DNA of 29,778 nucleotides, taken from the IMG/VR virus record IMGVR_UViG_3300042289_000085, positions 1 to 29,778 of that record, one strand, 5' to 3'. The DNA is from a virus. Shown piece by piece: positions 22,041 through 29,686 of this stretch. The position numbers and the translations under genes are program-made. Each line of letters opens with the position of its first letter. The stretch's first letter is position 1. Under the pieces are notes generated by a model, which saw only the letters and a program-made list of their open reading frames with translations, was not told the DNA's origin and searched no databases.

Positions 22041-23616
22041 CGATAGCTTCAGGGTTCTTCGAAGGATCAAGTAGTGGAGACTTAGCGAAGTCGCTAGCCT
22101 GGTTAATCATGCTCTGGTTTGTGGCCATTTGCATGGCTTGCTTCTGATCATTCGCCTGTTCTTCTGCTGTCTTAACAAGGTTGATCGGATCAATACCTTG
22201 AGCAGCAGCCAGACGCTTAATCGCTTCATCAGGGTTGATGAACTTAGCAAGCATCTCAGGACCAAGAGCCTGTGAGATGGTTTGAATAAAGATAATCAAA
22301 GACTCACGATCTTGACCTCTACCAATACCTTCAATACCCGCCACTACTGTCGGGAACACCACACCCTTCGGAAGCTTAGGAAGTTCCTTTGCTCGTTGAA
22401 GAATGAATAGTTTACGTTGAAGATAAGGTTTAAGAAGTTCCGTAGTAAGGTTTCCATAGATACCACCAAGCTGCTCATTGAGTTCTTGTTGGGTAGCACG
22501 GATCTCTTCTGCGGTTGTGCGTTCGCTTTGACGAACAGTAAGGATCAGGAAGGCCTCACTCAACCGTTGATTCAGTTGGGTGATCATTTGATAGGCAGTG
22601 GCAAAGTCAGCCTGTTTGGCAACTTGAACCACAGACACGTCGTCTTGCCTGCCTTGAATAATAGCACCATTACCAGCCCTGGCAAGCGTTGACGGCTTGA
22701 CCGTAGCAGATGGTGCAACAAGGAACACTACCTTGGCAGCAGCAGCAGAACCCTCTACCATTGCTTGCATCAGCCCCTCAAGGGACTTCAGATCGCCAAG
22801 ATACTCTTCTATACGACCACGCCCATAGTCTTCACCATCCACCACATTAAAACGGAGGGGAAGCCAGGGACTCGTAGTCTTTGGAGATTTGCCATAGCTG
22901 TCTTCAATGATTTCACCGTCAACTTCTTGACGCCATCTCCACATTCCATCCTTGAGTTGTGCCCAGGTATAGACGGCAGCTTCATCCTCACCAACAGTTA
23001 CATCAACAGAAGGCGTGGACGTGTTATCATCCACACGATTGGCAGCACTCTTAGGAGTTTGAAATCTTTCGGGAAGGAATTGTCGGTTGATTGATTCAAC
23101 AGTAACGATCTCGGTGGGGTTACCCTCTCCATCACGGACGACCACAAAACGGTCAAGAGGATAAAGTTTAACACCACTCGAACCCATGTAGACCAGGACA
23201 TTCCCGGTTACAATCAGATGCTTCATTGCCTGGTGAAGGATAACACGATCCTGTGATTCGGCAATGTGTTGCATAATAACCCGCTCCATTTTGGAGAGGC
23301 TTAAGTCAATCTCTGATTTGATCTTAGCATCAAGAGTCGGGTCCGAGGCGAGCTTACCGTCGTTGATCTGAAGCTTAAAAAACGTAGCCGTCACAGGGAA
23401 CAAGCTAAGCATAAGCTTCGAGGCCATGACGTTCACACCTTTAGCCCCAATGGATTGCCAAGGAGTGGGCAGCTTCTGACCATTTACAACACCGGTGGGT
23501 GTCAGTAGGTAGGGCAGACTAAGGCGAGCACACTCCCTAGCAGTATCAAGGAAGATCGTTCTGTCGCTTGCCAAACGAGCATACCGGCTAGCAGCAGATT
23601 GATTATCCATGATCAT
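21988..23616 (-). CDS. Portal protein (T7 gp8-like head-tail connector)
   Basis: A 542-aa protein; T7 gp8 has 536 aa. The N-terminal YARLASDRTIFLDTARECARLSLPYLL pattern and the middle region IRATQQELNEQLGGIYGNL and ELLKPYLQRKLFIL are characteristic of T7-type portals, which make the 12-subunit ring where DNA enters and leaves the head. Two starts are possible: ATG at 23616 (overlapping the upstream stop, ATGA) or ATG at 23610 (MDNQSAASRY), which has an AAGGA about 7 bases before it and may be the true start. The C-terminus ends with QQAGRTPAVQ. Confidence 0.94.
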   Translation of the reverse strand: MIMDNQSAASRYARLASDRTIFLDTARECARLSLPYLLTPTGVVNGQKLPTPWQSIGAKGVNVMASKLMLSLFPVTATFFKLQINDGKLASDPTLDAKIKSEIDLSLSKMERVIMQHIAESQDRVILHQAMKHLIVTGNVLVYMGSSGVKLYPLDRFVVVRDGEGNPTEIVTVESINRQFLPERFQTPKSAANRVDDNTSTPSVDVTVGEDEAAVYTWAQLKDGMWRWRQEVDGEIIEDSYGKSPKTTSPWLPLRFNVVDGEDYGRGRIEEYLGDLKSLEGLMQAMVEGSAAAAKVVFLVAPSATVKPSTLARAGNGAIIQGRQDDVSVVQVAKQADFATAYQMITQLNQRLSEAFLILTVRQSERTTAEEIRATQQELNEQLGGIYGNLTTELLKPYLQRKLFILQRAKELPKLPKGVVFPTVVAGIEGIGRGQDRESLIIFIQTISQALGPEMLAKFINPDEAIKRLAAAQGIDPINLVKTAEEQANDQKQAMQMATNQSMINQASDFAKSPLLDPSKNPEAIDAARNLIQQAGRTPAVQ

Positions 23617-23966
23617 CCTTGAGAGGAGGGAACGTTAAGAGGTGAACCAGCACCAATGCCACTCGTAGGAACACGAAGACGCTGGGCAGGGGTTTGACGC
23701 ATAGGGGCTTTCAGTTGTTCAGCACCTTTGCCTGCTTGGCCTTTGACCCGAGCAGAAGCAGCAGATTGAATCTTTGCAACCTTTTCACCAGCAGAAACCG
23801 GCGGCGGGGGTGGAGGAGGCGGCGGAGCAGGAGCCTCAGGGGCAGGCATATAACGCACCTCAGGGGCCGGAGGAGGCGGGGGAGGCGCAGGTGCAGGCGG
23901 GGGAGGCGGAGGAGGGGGAAGAGCTGGCATCGGCGGAGGGGCCGGAGGTGCCGAAGCAAAACACAT
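23613..23966 (-). CDS. Polyproline gp7.3-like protein upstream of the portal
   Basis: A 117-aa protein with extreme proline content in its first half: eight Pro in a row at 17-24, six at 28-33 and nine at 48-56, separated by Ala/Met/Glu. The second half is basic and helical (EKVAKIQSAASARVKGQAGK) and ends with RLRVPTSGIGAG..LNVP. That C-terminal pattern (basic, then RLRxP, then GlyxGxGxxLNxP) recalls the gp7.3 tail or adsorption protein placed just before the portal in T7, which ends SSGGGINI. The gene therefore probably encodes a virion or tail assembly protein. It begins MetCysPheAla like some small virion proteins. The polyproline would stall ribosomes without EF-P. Confidence 0.8.
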   Translation of the reverse strand: MCFASAPPAPPPMPALPPPPPPPPAPAPPPPPPAPEVRYMPAPEAPAPPPPPPPPPVSAGEKVAKIQSAASARVKGQAGKGAEQLKAPMRQTPAQRLRVPTSGIGAGSPLNVPSSQG

Positions 23967-23970
23967 GGTT

Positions 23971-24171
23971 CTAAGATGGTTCGGTTTTTTGTTTAAGGTA
24001 TCGAATCACAGCAATAGCACCAGCCTGAAAGGCCATTTCTTTTTCAGAAATTGTATGATTCGGAAAACGATCAGGATACATCTCTTCAAGCTCTTCAATA
24101 AGCCGAAGTAGATCAACCCTACCCCCTACTATATGTGTAAGGGGCAGAGTATCCTCATCAAGGTAAGCCAT
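23971..24171 (-). CDS. 66-aa protein, unknown function
   Basis: A small acidic protein (MAYLDEDTLPLTHIVGGRVDLLRLI, then EELEEMYPDRFPNH) with helices in its second half (EKEMAFQAGAIAVIRYLKQ). It lies 3 bases after the nrdB stop and 4 bases before the polyproline gene start, so it is part of the same transcription unit. No Shine-Dalgarno or domain was recognised. The stretch MAFQAGAIAVIRYL could pack as a small helical dimer. I have no functional hypothesis. Confidence 0.7.
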   Translation of the reverse strand: MAYLDEDTLPLTHIVGGRVDLLRLIEELEEMYPDRFPNHTISEKEMAFQAGAIAVIRYLKQKTEPS

Positions 24172-24174
24172 GGA

Positions 24175-24906
24175 TTAACCATATTGTGGAAGATCGGTGT
24201 TTGCTGCCTCAAAAAAGGCAGGCATTCGGGCTCGTTGGGTATCCTTAAGGCCAGGAGCTTTTCCCTTTTCATAGAGGGAATCAGACTGACTCATCCAGAA
24301 GTCCTTATTCAAGTACTTGTTTTCGGACATACCAAGGCTATCCATCACCCATCCCACAGTCGCTCGGCGTAAGCGATTAAGGCTTGGTGTAGATTTGAGG
24401 CCGAGTTCGGAACAGACCATCGAGTGTATGGCAACGTGCGTTTGCTCGTCACGACTGATGTCTGCTGCTGTGGTGCGGATTCCGACGTCTCCGTTGAATC
24501 GGAAGAAGGGGAGGATAACGAAGAAGACACTGCGCTCCAGGATAGCTGCTTTAAGTATCGGATGCTCAGGTGCATCAAGCCAAGCCTTTAAAATATGCTT
24601 AGCTTCTTCCTCATACTTGGGGTTAGCACCGTGGGCATCAATTACATAATTCAATGCCTGGTCATGGTTCTCTTCATCACGTTGGTTGGAGAGTAATGCC
24701 TCCCGTACACCAGGTGTTTTGGGGAGTTCTTTCTCCAGTCCTTGTTGAAGAAACTCACGCACAGGCAATTCCAGGTGGCGAAGACCAAGGGCGCGTTTGA
24801 GTGCGTCCTCGGCCCCCTCTACCACCTTTCCCTTTTGAACCGCCACTGGGGTCCACTTGCGTTTGCGGCTGATAACTTGATCGTAGGGCGAAAGGGTTGG
24901 GCTCAT
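24175..24906 (-). CDS. nrdB: Ribonucleotide reductase class I beta subunit (short NrdB, ferritin-like)
   Basis: A 243-aa ferritin-like protein. Two EXXH-type metal motifs are visible, E78-x-x-H81 (DEENH) and E154-x-x-H157 (DEQTH), with a further carboxylate at E124 (AILERSVFF) and one from the E51-E60 helix. These match the di-metal ligands of class I beta subunits (E. coli E115/H118, E204, E238/H241). The residue four after the first His, where E. coli carries the radical Tyr122, is Leu85; the nearest Tyr is Y87. The protein is about two-thirds of the usual length (about 375 aa). The start overlaps the NrdA stop by 4 bases (ATGA). Compact NrdB genes next to the cyanophage NrdA, with a changed radical site, are known in T7-like cyanophages as far as I recall. 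Confidence 0.88.
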   Translation of the reverse strand: MSPTLSPYDQVISRKRKWTPVAVQKGKVVEGAEDALKRALGLRHLELPVREFLQQGLEKELPKTPGVREALLSNQRDEENHDQALNYVIDAHGANPKYEEEAKHILKAWLDAPEHPILKAAILERSVFFVILPFFRFNGDVGIRTTAADISRDEQTHVAIHSMVCSELGLKSTPSLNRLRRATVGWVMDSLGMSENKYLNKDFWMSQSDSLYEKGKAPGLKDTQRARMPAFFEAANTDLPQYG

Positions 24907-26342
24907 TCTCCGCAGGGGATACAGGGTTCGTTTTCGGGTTTAACAGTGGGACAGCCGCAATCAGGGTCAACATCCTGCTCAAAACCAAAGAGATCACGAA
25001 AGTCTTCATCAAGAGCAGCAAGTGCATCATCTTTAGCTTGAGTGTCAGGCATCACCTGAAGAGAATAATAGAGACTCGTCTGAGGGGAATACATCCACTC
25101 ATAAATAAACTCTCTATCATAAGTAACAACATCAGACCAGGAGTTAAACGAATACCCATGGAAGAGAAGTGTGCTTTGGAAGAGGCGGACAATACCATCT
25201 GCTACTTCTTTATAAGCATCCCAACCTACTTCAGAAGCAATCTCGATGTCCGGCGGGTAGTCATAAGATTGGACTCCAAAAGTCCCACTATCCCTATCGA
25301 TGTGACGAGAGATAGGAGGGGCCAACTCTGGGGCAGTAGTATAGCCACGCAGATCGACGTTGTTATAAGAGCAGGAAGCCGTAGGCGCAATAGCAAAGGC
25401 GCGATCCATCTTATTGGACCGAGCAATCTGTGCTGCAATCTCAATGGCTTTTGCAAGTTCAGATACAAGGACGTAGGCCGGAGTGTGCTCCGGTTGATGA
25501 GTATGGAATTTGGTAAGGGCGTCTCCAAACTCTTTATACGTTACGCCGTTCTGGCAAAGAAAGTTAGCCAGACCAAGAATACCAAGGCCAACCTGACGGT
25601 CAGTCTCGGGGGGTAGATATTCTCCTGTGTCACCCACACCTGTCTTGGCGTGGAGATCAACAAGAGTACTCATACCTTCAGTAAACGCCGGAACCAAGTC
25701 AGTAATACTGCAAGCTCCGAGATTGATATGCTGAAGAAGGCAGGTACCGCGACTAGGAAGATAGACCTCCAAACAAACGTTACCGTAGATGCGCTTGCCC
25801 TCAGCATCGTATCGAATCTTGTTAAGCCAAATGTCTCCCTTTTTGATTCCATCAAGGGTTGCATCAATCAACTCATCAGAGGCATACTTAAGAAAGTTTT
25901 CATCTATGTTGAGACAACGCTTGACCCAAGCAAGATCAGATCGAGAGGCCTGAAGAAACTCAAGAGCATCCGGGTGGGTATAATCGAGGTGACAGACTAC
26001 TGCCCCATTTTTATACACACCACCACGCCTCAGGGTTTCGTTGAGTGCGGAGTAGATGCGGGCAAAGGAGACGGGACCAGATGCCGTAAGGCCCTTTCCA
26101 TTCTCTGCCCCACGAGCACGGAGCTTAGAGAGATGAACAGCAACGCCAGCTCCATTACGCAAAGCGTGCGAAACAAAGCGCCATGAGGCTTCAATGCCTT
26201 CAGGCCCTTCCATACTATCTTCAACAACGAAGACCGTACAACTGACGGGTAGGCGAGATTCAGGGTTGTCAATCCAGTTTTGGACACGTCCAGTACGGGC
26301 GATAGTGTTTGGGGTGTCGCCAAAATCAGCGTAAGCGGTCAT
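24903..26342 (-). CDS. nrdA: Ribonucleotide reductase class I alpha subunit (short NrdA)
   Basis: A 479-aa protein that reduces ribonucleotides to deoxyribonucleotides. The active-site pattern is complete: C35 (PVSC) and C211 (NLGAC) as the redox pair, N188-C190-E192 (NVCLE) as the Asn/Cys/Glu set, a phosphate-binding PTASCS at 320-325, and the Tyr-Tyr pair Y425-Y426 (TSLYYSL) that relays the radical in class I enzymes. Four Cys near the end (462, 464, 474, 477) would act as the reducible tail. There is no N-terminal ATP cone, and the protein is far shorter than the 761 aa of E. coli NrdA. The Tyr pair and the neighbouring NrdB argue against the class II label often given to such cyanophage enzymes. 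Confidence 0.92.
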   Translation of the reverse strand: MTAYADFGDTPNTIARTGRVQNWIDNPESRLPVSCTVFVVEDSMEGPEGIEASWRFVSHALRNGAGVAVHLSKLRARGAENGKGLTASGPVSFARIYSALNETLRRGGVYKNGAVVCHLDYTHPDALEFLQASRSDLAWVKRCLNIDENFLKYASDELIDATLDGIKKGDIWLNKIRYDAEGKRIYGNVCLEVYLPSRGTCLLQHINLGACSITDLVPAFTEGMSTLVDLHAKTGVGDTGEYLPPETDRQVGLGILGLANFLCQNGVTYKEFGDALTKFHTHQPEHTPAYVLVSELAKAIEIAAQIARSNKMDRAFAIAPTASCSYNNVDLRGYTTAPELAPPISRHIDRDSGTFGVQSYDYPPDIEIASEVGWDAYKEVADGIVRLFQSTLLFHGYSFNSWSDVVTYDREFIYEWMYSPQTSLYYSLQVMPDTQAKDDALAALDEDFRDLFGFEQDVDPDCGCPTVKPENEPCIPCGE

Positions 26343-26347
26343 CGGTA

Positions 26348-26716
26348 TTAAAGAAGATCTTCGAGGATAGGAGGTTGGTAGTTTGGCCCCTTCAGAACTT
26401 TACCATCTTCGCGGCGGAGGGGCTTGCCGTCCACGAGTTTGCTCATGTTTGATTCAAAAACACGGCGCATGGCCACATCTAAATTCCAGCCACGAGCAGC
26501 AGCATACTGGTAGCAAACAAACACAAGGTCGGCCAGCTCTTTGAGTTGGTCTTCCTTGGTAACGCCATACAGTTCTTGTACAAAGGCTTCCCCCAGTTCA
26601 CGAAACTCTTCTTCAATAAGACTAAATTGAAGTTCGTAAACGTTTTCGTCGGGGGTGTTGATTGGTTGTTCCATTGCCTCACGAAAGGTAATGGCCTGTT
26701 GGAGCAGCGATGACAT
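26348..26716 (-). CDS. mazG: MazG-type nucleotide pyrophosphohydrolase
   Basis: A 122-aa all-helical protein with the metal-binding motifs of the MazG/PRA-PH superfamily: E35-E36-E37 in LIEEEFREL and E60-x-x-D63 in LKELADLVFVCY. These enzymes hydrolyse nucleoside triphosphates to monophosphate and pyrophosphate. Cyanophages carry related genes and it is proposed that they shift nucleotide pools or host stress signals. The gene sits next to the ribonucleotide reductase genes in a nucleotide metabolism cluster. It begins 2 bases after the DUF3310 stop. Confidence 0.85.
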   Translation of the reverse strand: MSSLLQQAITFREAMEQPINTPDENVYELQFSLIEEEFRELGEAFVQELYGVTKEDQLKELADLVFVCYQYAAARGWNLDVAMRRVFESNMSKLVDGKPLRREDGKVLKGPNYQPPILEDLL

Positions 26717-26718
26717 GG

Positions 26719-26934
26719 TTAGCGGTTGCGCTCTTGAGAAATTTGTTTGATCTTACGTTCAACGTAAGCTTTGACTTTGAGCCAATCATCCAGTTCGGAC
26801 TCGTAACTCTTGTGGCCTGCGCGGCAAACATACTTAACTACGTTGCCAGCAAGGTAATCAAGGTTTTGGTCAAGGATAAAATCCCAAACCTCAATCGTCC
26901 CTCTCTTGTAATGATTCGGACTGTACTTGCTCAC
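26719..26934 (-). CDS. DUF3310 protein (T7 gp1.7 domain family), GTG start
   Basis: The core is SPNHYKRGTIEVWDFI near residues 5-20, then LDYLAGNVVKYVCRAGHKS and a Lys/Arg-rich end. This HYxxGxIEVxDFI...GNVxKYxxRAG pattern is typical of DUF3310, the domain also found in T7 gp1.7 (a nucleotide kinase-related protein). A GTG at 26934 is taken as start because it lies just before the conserved part and keeps the overlap with the upstream membrane protein to 44 bases; a much longer frame upstream (to 27153) is open but is shadow sequence of the neighbouring gene. The context is nucleotide metabolism, but the molecular role is unclear. Confidence 0.75.
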   Translation of the reverse strand: MSKYSPNHYKRGTIEVWDFILDQNLDYLAGNVVKYVCRAGHKSYESELDDWLKVKAYVERKIKQISQERNR

Positions 26935-27199
26935 GGAAGAACTCTTGGTAGTCGGGGTTGTTGATAATGCTTTGGAGTCTACGATTTGCCAGAAATCGTC
27001 CCAAGGCATCATTTCGGAGTGATCGTCTATCGAGCCACAGTTGCACTCCAAGGACGATTTGATTTCGTCGTAACTCGATCCAGACGGGAATGGCGGTGAG
27101 GATAAGGTCAATGGCGTGGAAAACGTTGCGATCAAGGACATAGACAATAGCAAGAACTAAGCCGATGTCAAGCCCAATAAGGACTGGGGTGGGTTCCAT
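26891..27199 (-). CDS. 102-aa membrane protein, function unknown
   Basis: An AAAGGAG lies 7-8 bases upstream of the ATG, the clearest ribosome binding site in this part of the window. The N-terminal half is strongly hydrophobic (LIGLDIGLVLAIVYVLDR, then AIDLILTAIPVWIEL), probably one or two TM helices. The C-terminal half is basic and polar (RRNQIVLGVQLWLDRRSLRN...) with a long helix and ends in QSESLQERDD. The start overlaps the exonuclease stop by 43 bases, and the end overlaps the DUF3310 gene by 44 bases. No family is recognised. Confidence 0.75.
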   Translation of the reverse strand: MEPTPVLIGLDIGLVLAIVYVLDRNVFHAIDLILTAIPVWIELRRNQIVLGVQLWLDRRSLRNDALGRFLANRRLQSIINNPDYQEFFREQVQSESLQERDD

Positions 27200-28017
27200 A
27201 GGATAGGCTCCTTTGTGGTGGAGTTGTACTCACCAGGCCGGAGAATCCGTGCGAGACGAGCGTTGCGGATGGCATCGGCTTCAGTCATACCTGCCTTTTC
27301 ATAGCAGGCAAGAACAGCTTGCCACGGATCCTCAGCTTTGGCAAGGATCTTTTGAGCACCTTTGGCACCAATACCAGGCACTCCTTTGTAGCCATCCACC
27401 GGGTCGCCCGTAAGACATTGCGTCCAGAACCAGTAGTCAGCTTCTTCGGGTGTTACTTGGACCAGCTCATCCCCATTGAAGAGGTTACAGCTGATCTGTT
27501 TCATGTCCTTGTCAGGAGAAACAAGAATAAAATCGCTTGGGTCTAGGTGACATTCCAAGCCAAGGGCGTCGTCTGCTTCTATGTTCTTGTAACGAACAAC
27601 TTTGTAGTGCTTGGCACACCAATCCAACAACCGTTTGTAACCAACAGGCTTTCGTTTGGTTCGCTTCCCCTTATAATCATGACAGACGAGTTTACGGAAA
27701 TTGTTACTGTCGGAGAAGTAAAGAGTAATGTAATTGGTGTCAAATCGTTTTCGCAGGTTAGTAAGTTCTTGCTCGAAAATATCGAGAACAACTCTGAAGT
27801 TACTTGCGATAGTGATGAGGTCATCGCCCCAGTCAAGTTCTGTTTCAGCCGATTGGCAAGCACGGTAAGCATAGAAATCAGCATCGACTCGAAGGTGAAG
27901 ATCAGTGACAGTCTGCCCACGTTGCCCCTTCTTTTGCCTCTGAGGCGAGGGGGACTTTGAGGTCGTAGTATTCGCCCGCTTGGACGATGGACCATTCGAG
28001 TTGGAACTTGGCGTCAT
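27157..28017 (-). CDS. 5'-3' exonuclease (T7 gp6-like, FEN family)
   Basis: The conserved body begins with LRVDADFYAYRAC, then YFSDSNNFRKLV, a nucleotide-interacting Lys/Arg-rich stretch (YKGKRTKRKPVGYK), ILVSPDKDMKQIS and GDPVDGYKGVPGIGAKGA, the acidic and helix-hairpin motifs of flap nucleases. The C-terminus (GMTEADAIRNARLARILRPGEYN, then PILW) matches T7 gp6 closely. The enzyme degrades DNA from the 5' end and supports recycling of host DNA and removal of RNA primers. The frame has no ATG, GTG or TTG near the conserved part; the first ATG is at 28017, giving 286 aa and overlapping the end of the polymerase by about 116 bases. A TTG at 28101 is further upstream. Confidence 0.85.
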   Translation of the reverse strand: MTPSSNSNGPSSKRANTTTSKSPSPQRQKKGQRGQTVTDLHLRVDADFYAYRACQSAETELDWGDDLITIASNFRVVLDIFEQELTNLRKRFDTNYITLYFSDSNNFRKLVCHDYKGKRTKRKPVGYKRLLDWCAKHYKVVRYKNIEADDALGLECHLDPSDFILVSPDKDMKQISCNLFNGDELVQVTPEEADYWFWTQCLTGDPVDGYKGVPGIGAKGAQKILAKAEDPWQAVLACYEKAGMTEADAIRNARLARILRPGEYNSTTKEPILWNPPQSLLGLTSA

Positions 28018-29686
28018 TGACAAGGTGTGGTTGAACAGCGAGTTGAATTTCATCATGGATCCAACCGAGCCACTGGTAATCAATGCCCCACTGGTATCCA
28101 AGACTATTTATTTGATTGAAGGCAATAACATTCCACCGCTTACAAACTATTGCCCCTGCTGATTGCAAGAGATAGTTAAGGGCAGCATGTTTCTTTCCTT
28201 GGAGACGTATTGGACGCCCATCAAGCCCCCGCAATACATCAGAAGCAGATTCATTGGCAACAGACTTAAGAAGATCGTCAAGGCCCGGAATCGCTTTGAG
28301 GAACTTCTTACGGATACTTGCTCCAAGTTTCTTAGCAGCTTCCTCTGATAATGCCTTATCAAGTGAGGTGCCGATCTTCTTGTCTGAGGCTCCATAGATA
28401 AATGCATAGGTTAGGGTTTTGACTTCTTTGCGAGTACACCCAACTCGATCTGCATTCTGTTGGTGAATGTCTCCGTTGACTACAACGTCAGCGAAAGCAC
28501 CGCCATCAAACTCAGCGAGATAGTGGCCAAGCATACGAAGCTCCAAGCCGGAAGCATCGGCACCAACCTGACGCATACCATTGCCAGGACCAAATAATTC
28601 ACGACAACGAGGATCCGAACTCGTCTGCCCAAGATTTGGTCTGCTGTGCGCGTTACGCCCGGTGTTGGTAGCAAGTTGGCAAACATGGTGGATACGCCCT
28701 TGAGGGGTGACCATCTTGAGCCAGGCGTTTGCTCCATCACTGAGCTGCCCGAGGGCTTTTTGTAGTTCGAGGATTCGGGCAAAGGTTTTAGCTTCTGTGG
28801 TATCAATGGCTTGAAGAACGCCTTCATCAATCTTCGGGCGTCCAGTGTCGGTAAAGACTTCGGGCTTCCAATTACGCCAGGTCATGAAGGCCCAGCCAAT
28901 GTGGTCCCGACTTGTTGGGTTAAACTCTTTGAGCTTTGTAAACCCTGCCCCCTCAAAATAACCTTTAGTGCTGTTGTTCCTCTTGGGAATCATGGTTCCG
29001 CCATCAACATACGGGAACGTTTCTCGCATGTGATCAGCAAGTTTGTCCATCTCTGTTCGGAGAGTGGATTCAAGCTTCTGGGCTTTTACAACATCAAAAG
29101 GCCATCCTGCTGTTTCTTGAAGTGCCATGATCTTAGCCAAATCATGTTCAAGCCAAACAGCATCTTTGTATTTAGCTAAGTGTTTACGGAAAATGTCATT
29201 GAACAAGGTTTCAACAACGTGAACATCCTGCTCGCAATAATCCTCCATTTCTTGGGACCACTCAGACCAGTCACTTGTCTTTCCAAACTCACCCTTGTAA
29301 TCACCAAGACGATACCCCCAGGCTTCCAACGAGTGGCGACCATAGAGTTTACCTGGCATTCCAATGGGCTTCTTTCGAAAGTCCAATGACAGGATGTGTG
29401 GTTGAAACAATCGGCTAAGAATTAACGTATCATAACACCGTCCTTTTGGTTTAAAGAATGGGTAGATCTGTTGAATAGCTGGAATGTCAAACCCAACAAT
29501 GTTGTGGCCAATCAAGACCTCTGCTTCTGCCAGGATGTTGACCCCAGTAGTAACAGACTCGTGTGTACCTACATCATTGTAACGAAGAACTTCACCAGTA
29601 TCAAGATTTTTAGTCACGATACAGTGAACACAATCCATCCCCTGTCGGGGTAGACCGTTGGTTTCAATGTCAAAGAGAAGTCTCAT
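27902..29686 (-). CDS. Family A DNA polymerase with 3'-5' exonuclease domain (T7 gp5-like)
   Basis: A 594-aa replicative polymerase. The proofreading domain shows D6-x-E8 (FDIETNGL), IGHNIVGFD (59-67) and Y150-x-x-x-D154 (DYCEQDV). The polymerase domain shows motif A with D377 (GADASGLELR), motif B with K423 and Y427 (KTLTYAFIYGA) and motif C with D545-E546 (WIHDEIQ). The C-terminus WADCH matches the T7 family end, so the protein is complete. T7 gp5 is 704 aa, and the region between GGTMIPKR and FTDTGRPKID is much shorter here, the place of the thioredoxin-binding insert. The ATG overlaps the stop of the gene upstream (ATGA). Confidence 0.96.
   Translation of the reverse strand: MRLLFDIETNGLPRQGMDCVHCIVTKNLDTGEVLRYNDVGTHESVTTGVNILAEAEVLIGHNIVGFDIPAIQQIYPFFKPKGRCYDTLILSRLFQPHILSLDFRKKPIGMPGKLYGRHSLEAWGYRLGDYKGEFGKTSDWSEWSQEMEDYCEQDVHVVETLFNDIFRKHLAKYKDAVWLEHDLAKIMALQETAGWPFDVVKAQKLESTLRTEMDKLADHMRETFPYVDGGTMIPKRNNSTKGYFEGAGFTKLKEFNPTSRDHIGWAFMTWRNWKPEVFTDTGRPKIDEGVLQAIDTTEAKTFARILELQKALGQLSDGANAWLKMVTPQGRIHHVCQLATNTGRNAHSRPNLGQTSSDPRCRELFGPGNGMRQVGADASGLELRMLGHYLAEFDGGAFADVVVNGDIHQQNADRVGCTRKEVKTLTYAFIYGASDKKIGTSLDKALSEEAAKKLGASIRKKFLKAIPGLDDLLKSVANESASDVLRGLDGRPIRLQGKKHAALNYLLQSAGAIVCKRWNVIAFNQINSLGYQWGIDYQWLGWIHDEIQLAVQPHLVNDAKFQLEWSIVQAGEYYDLKVPLASEAKEGATWADCH

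Noticed and set aside
23694-23996. Arg/Gly-rich plus-strand frame opposite the polyproline gene
   Set aside because: Arg and Gly codons arise as the reverse complement of Pro codon runs; the sequence is a trivial mirror.
24897-25616. Plus-strand open frame of 239 codons opposite nrdA
   Set aside because: Opposite a strongly conserved gene; no motif and no ribosome binding site, so it is an antisense shadow.
25650-26186. Plus-strand open frame of 178 codons opposite nrdA
   Set aside because: Same reason: an antisense shadow of a conserved minus-strand gene.
24175-26342. Class II (adenosylcobalamin) ribonucleotide reductase
   Set aside because: The Tyr-Tyr radical relay and a neighbouring ferritin-like beta subunit indicate class I.
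26935-27153. Longer version of the DUF3310 gene starting at 27153
   Set aside because: The added residues are low-complexity Ser/Thr sequence in the shadow of the membrane protein and are not part of the conserved domain; the GTG start is preferred.
27870-27920. Programmed frameshift making a polymerase-exonuclease fusion
   Set aside because: The polymerase ends with the conserved WADCH terminus of the T7 family, and no standard slippery heptamer in the correct direction is present, so the fusion is not supported.
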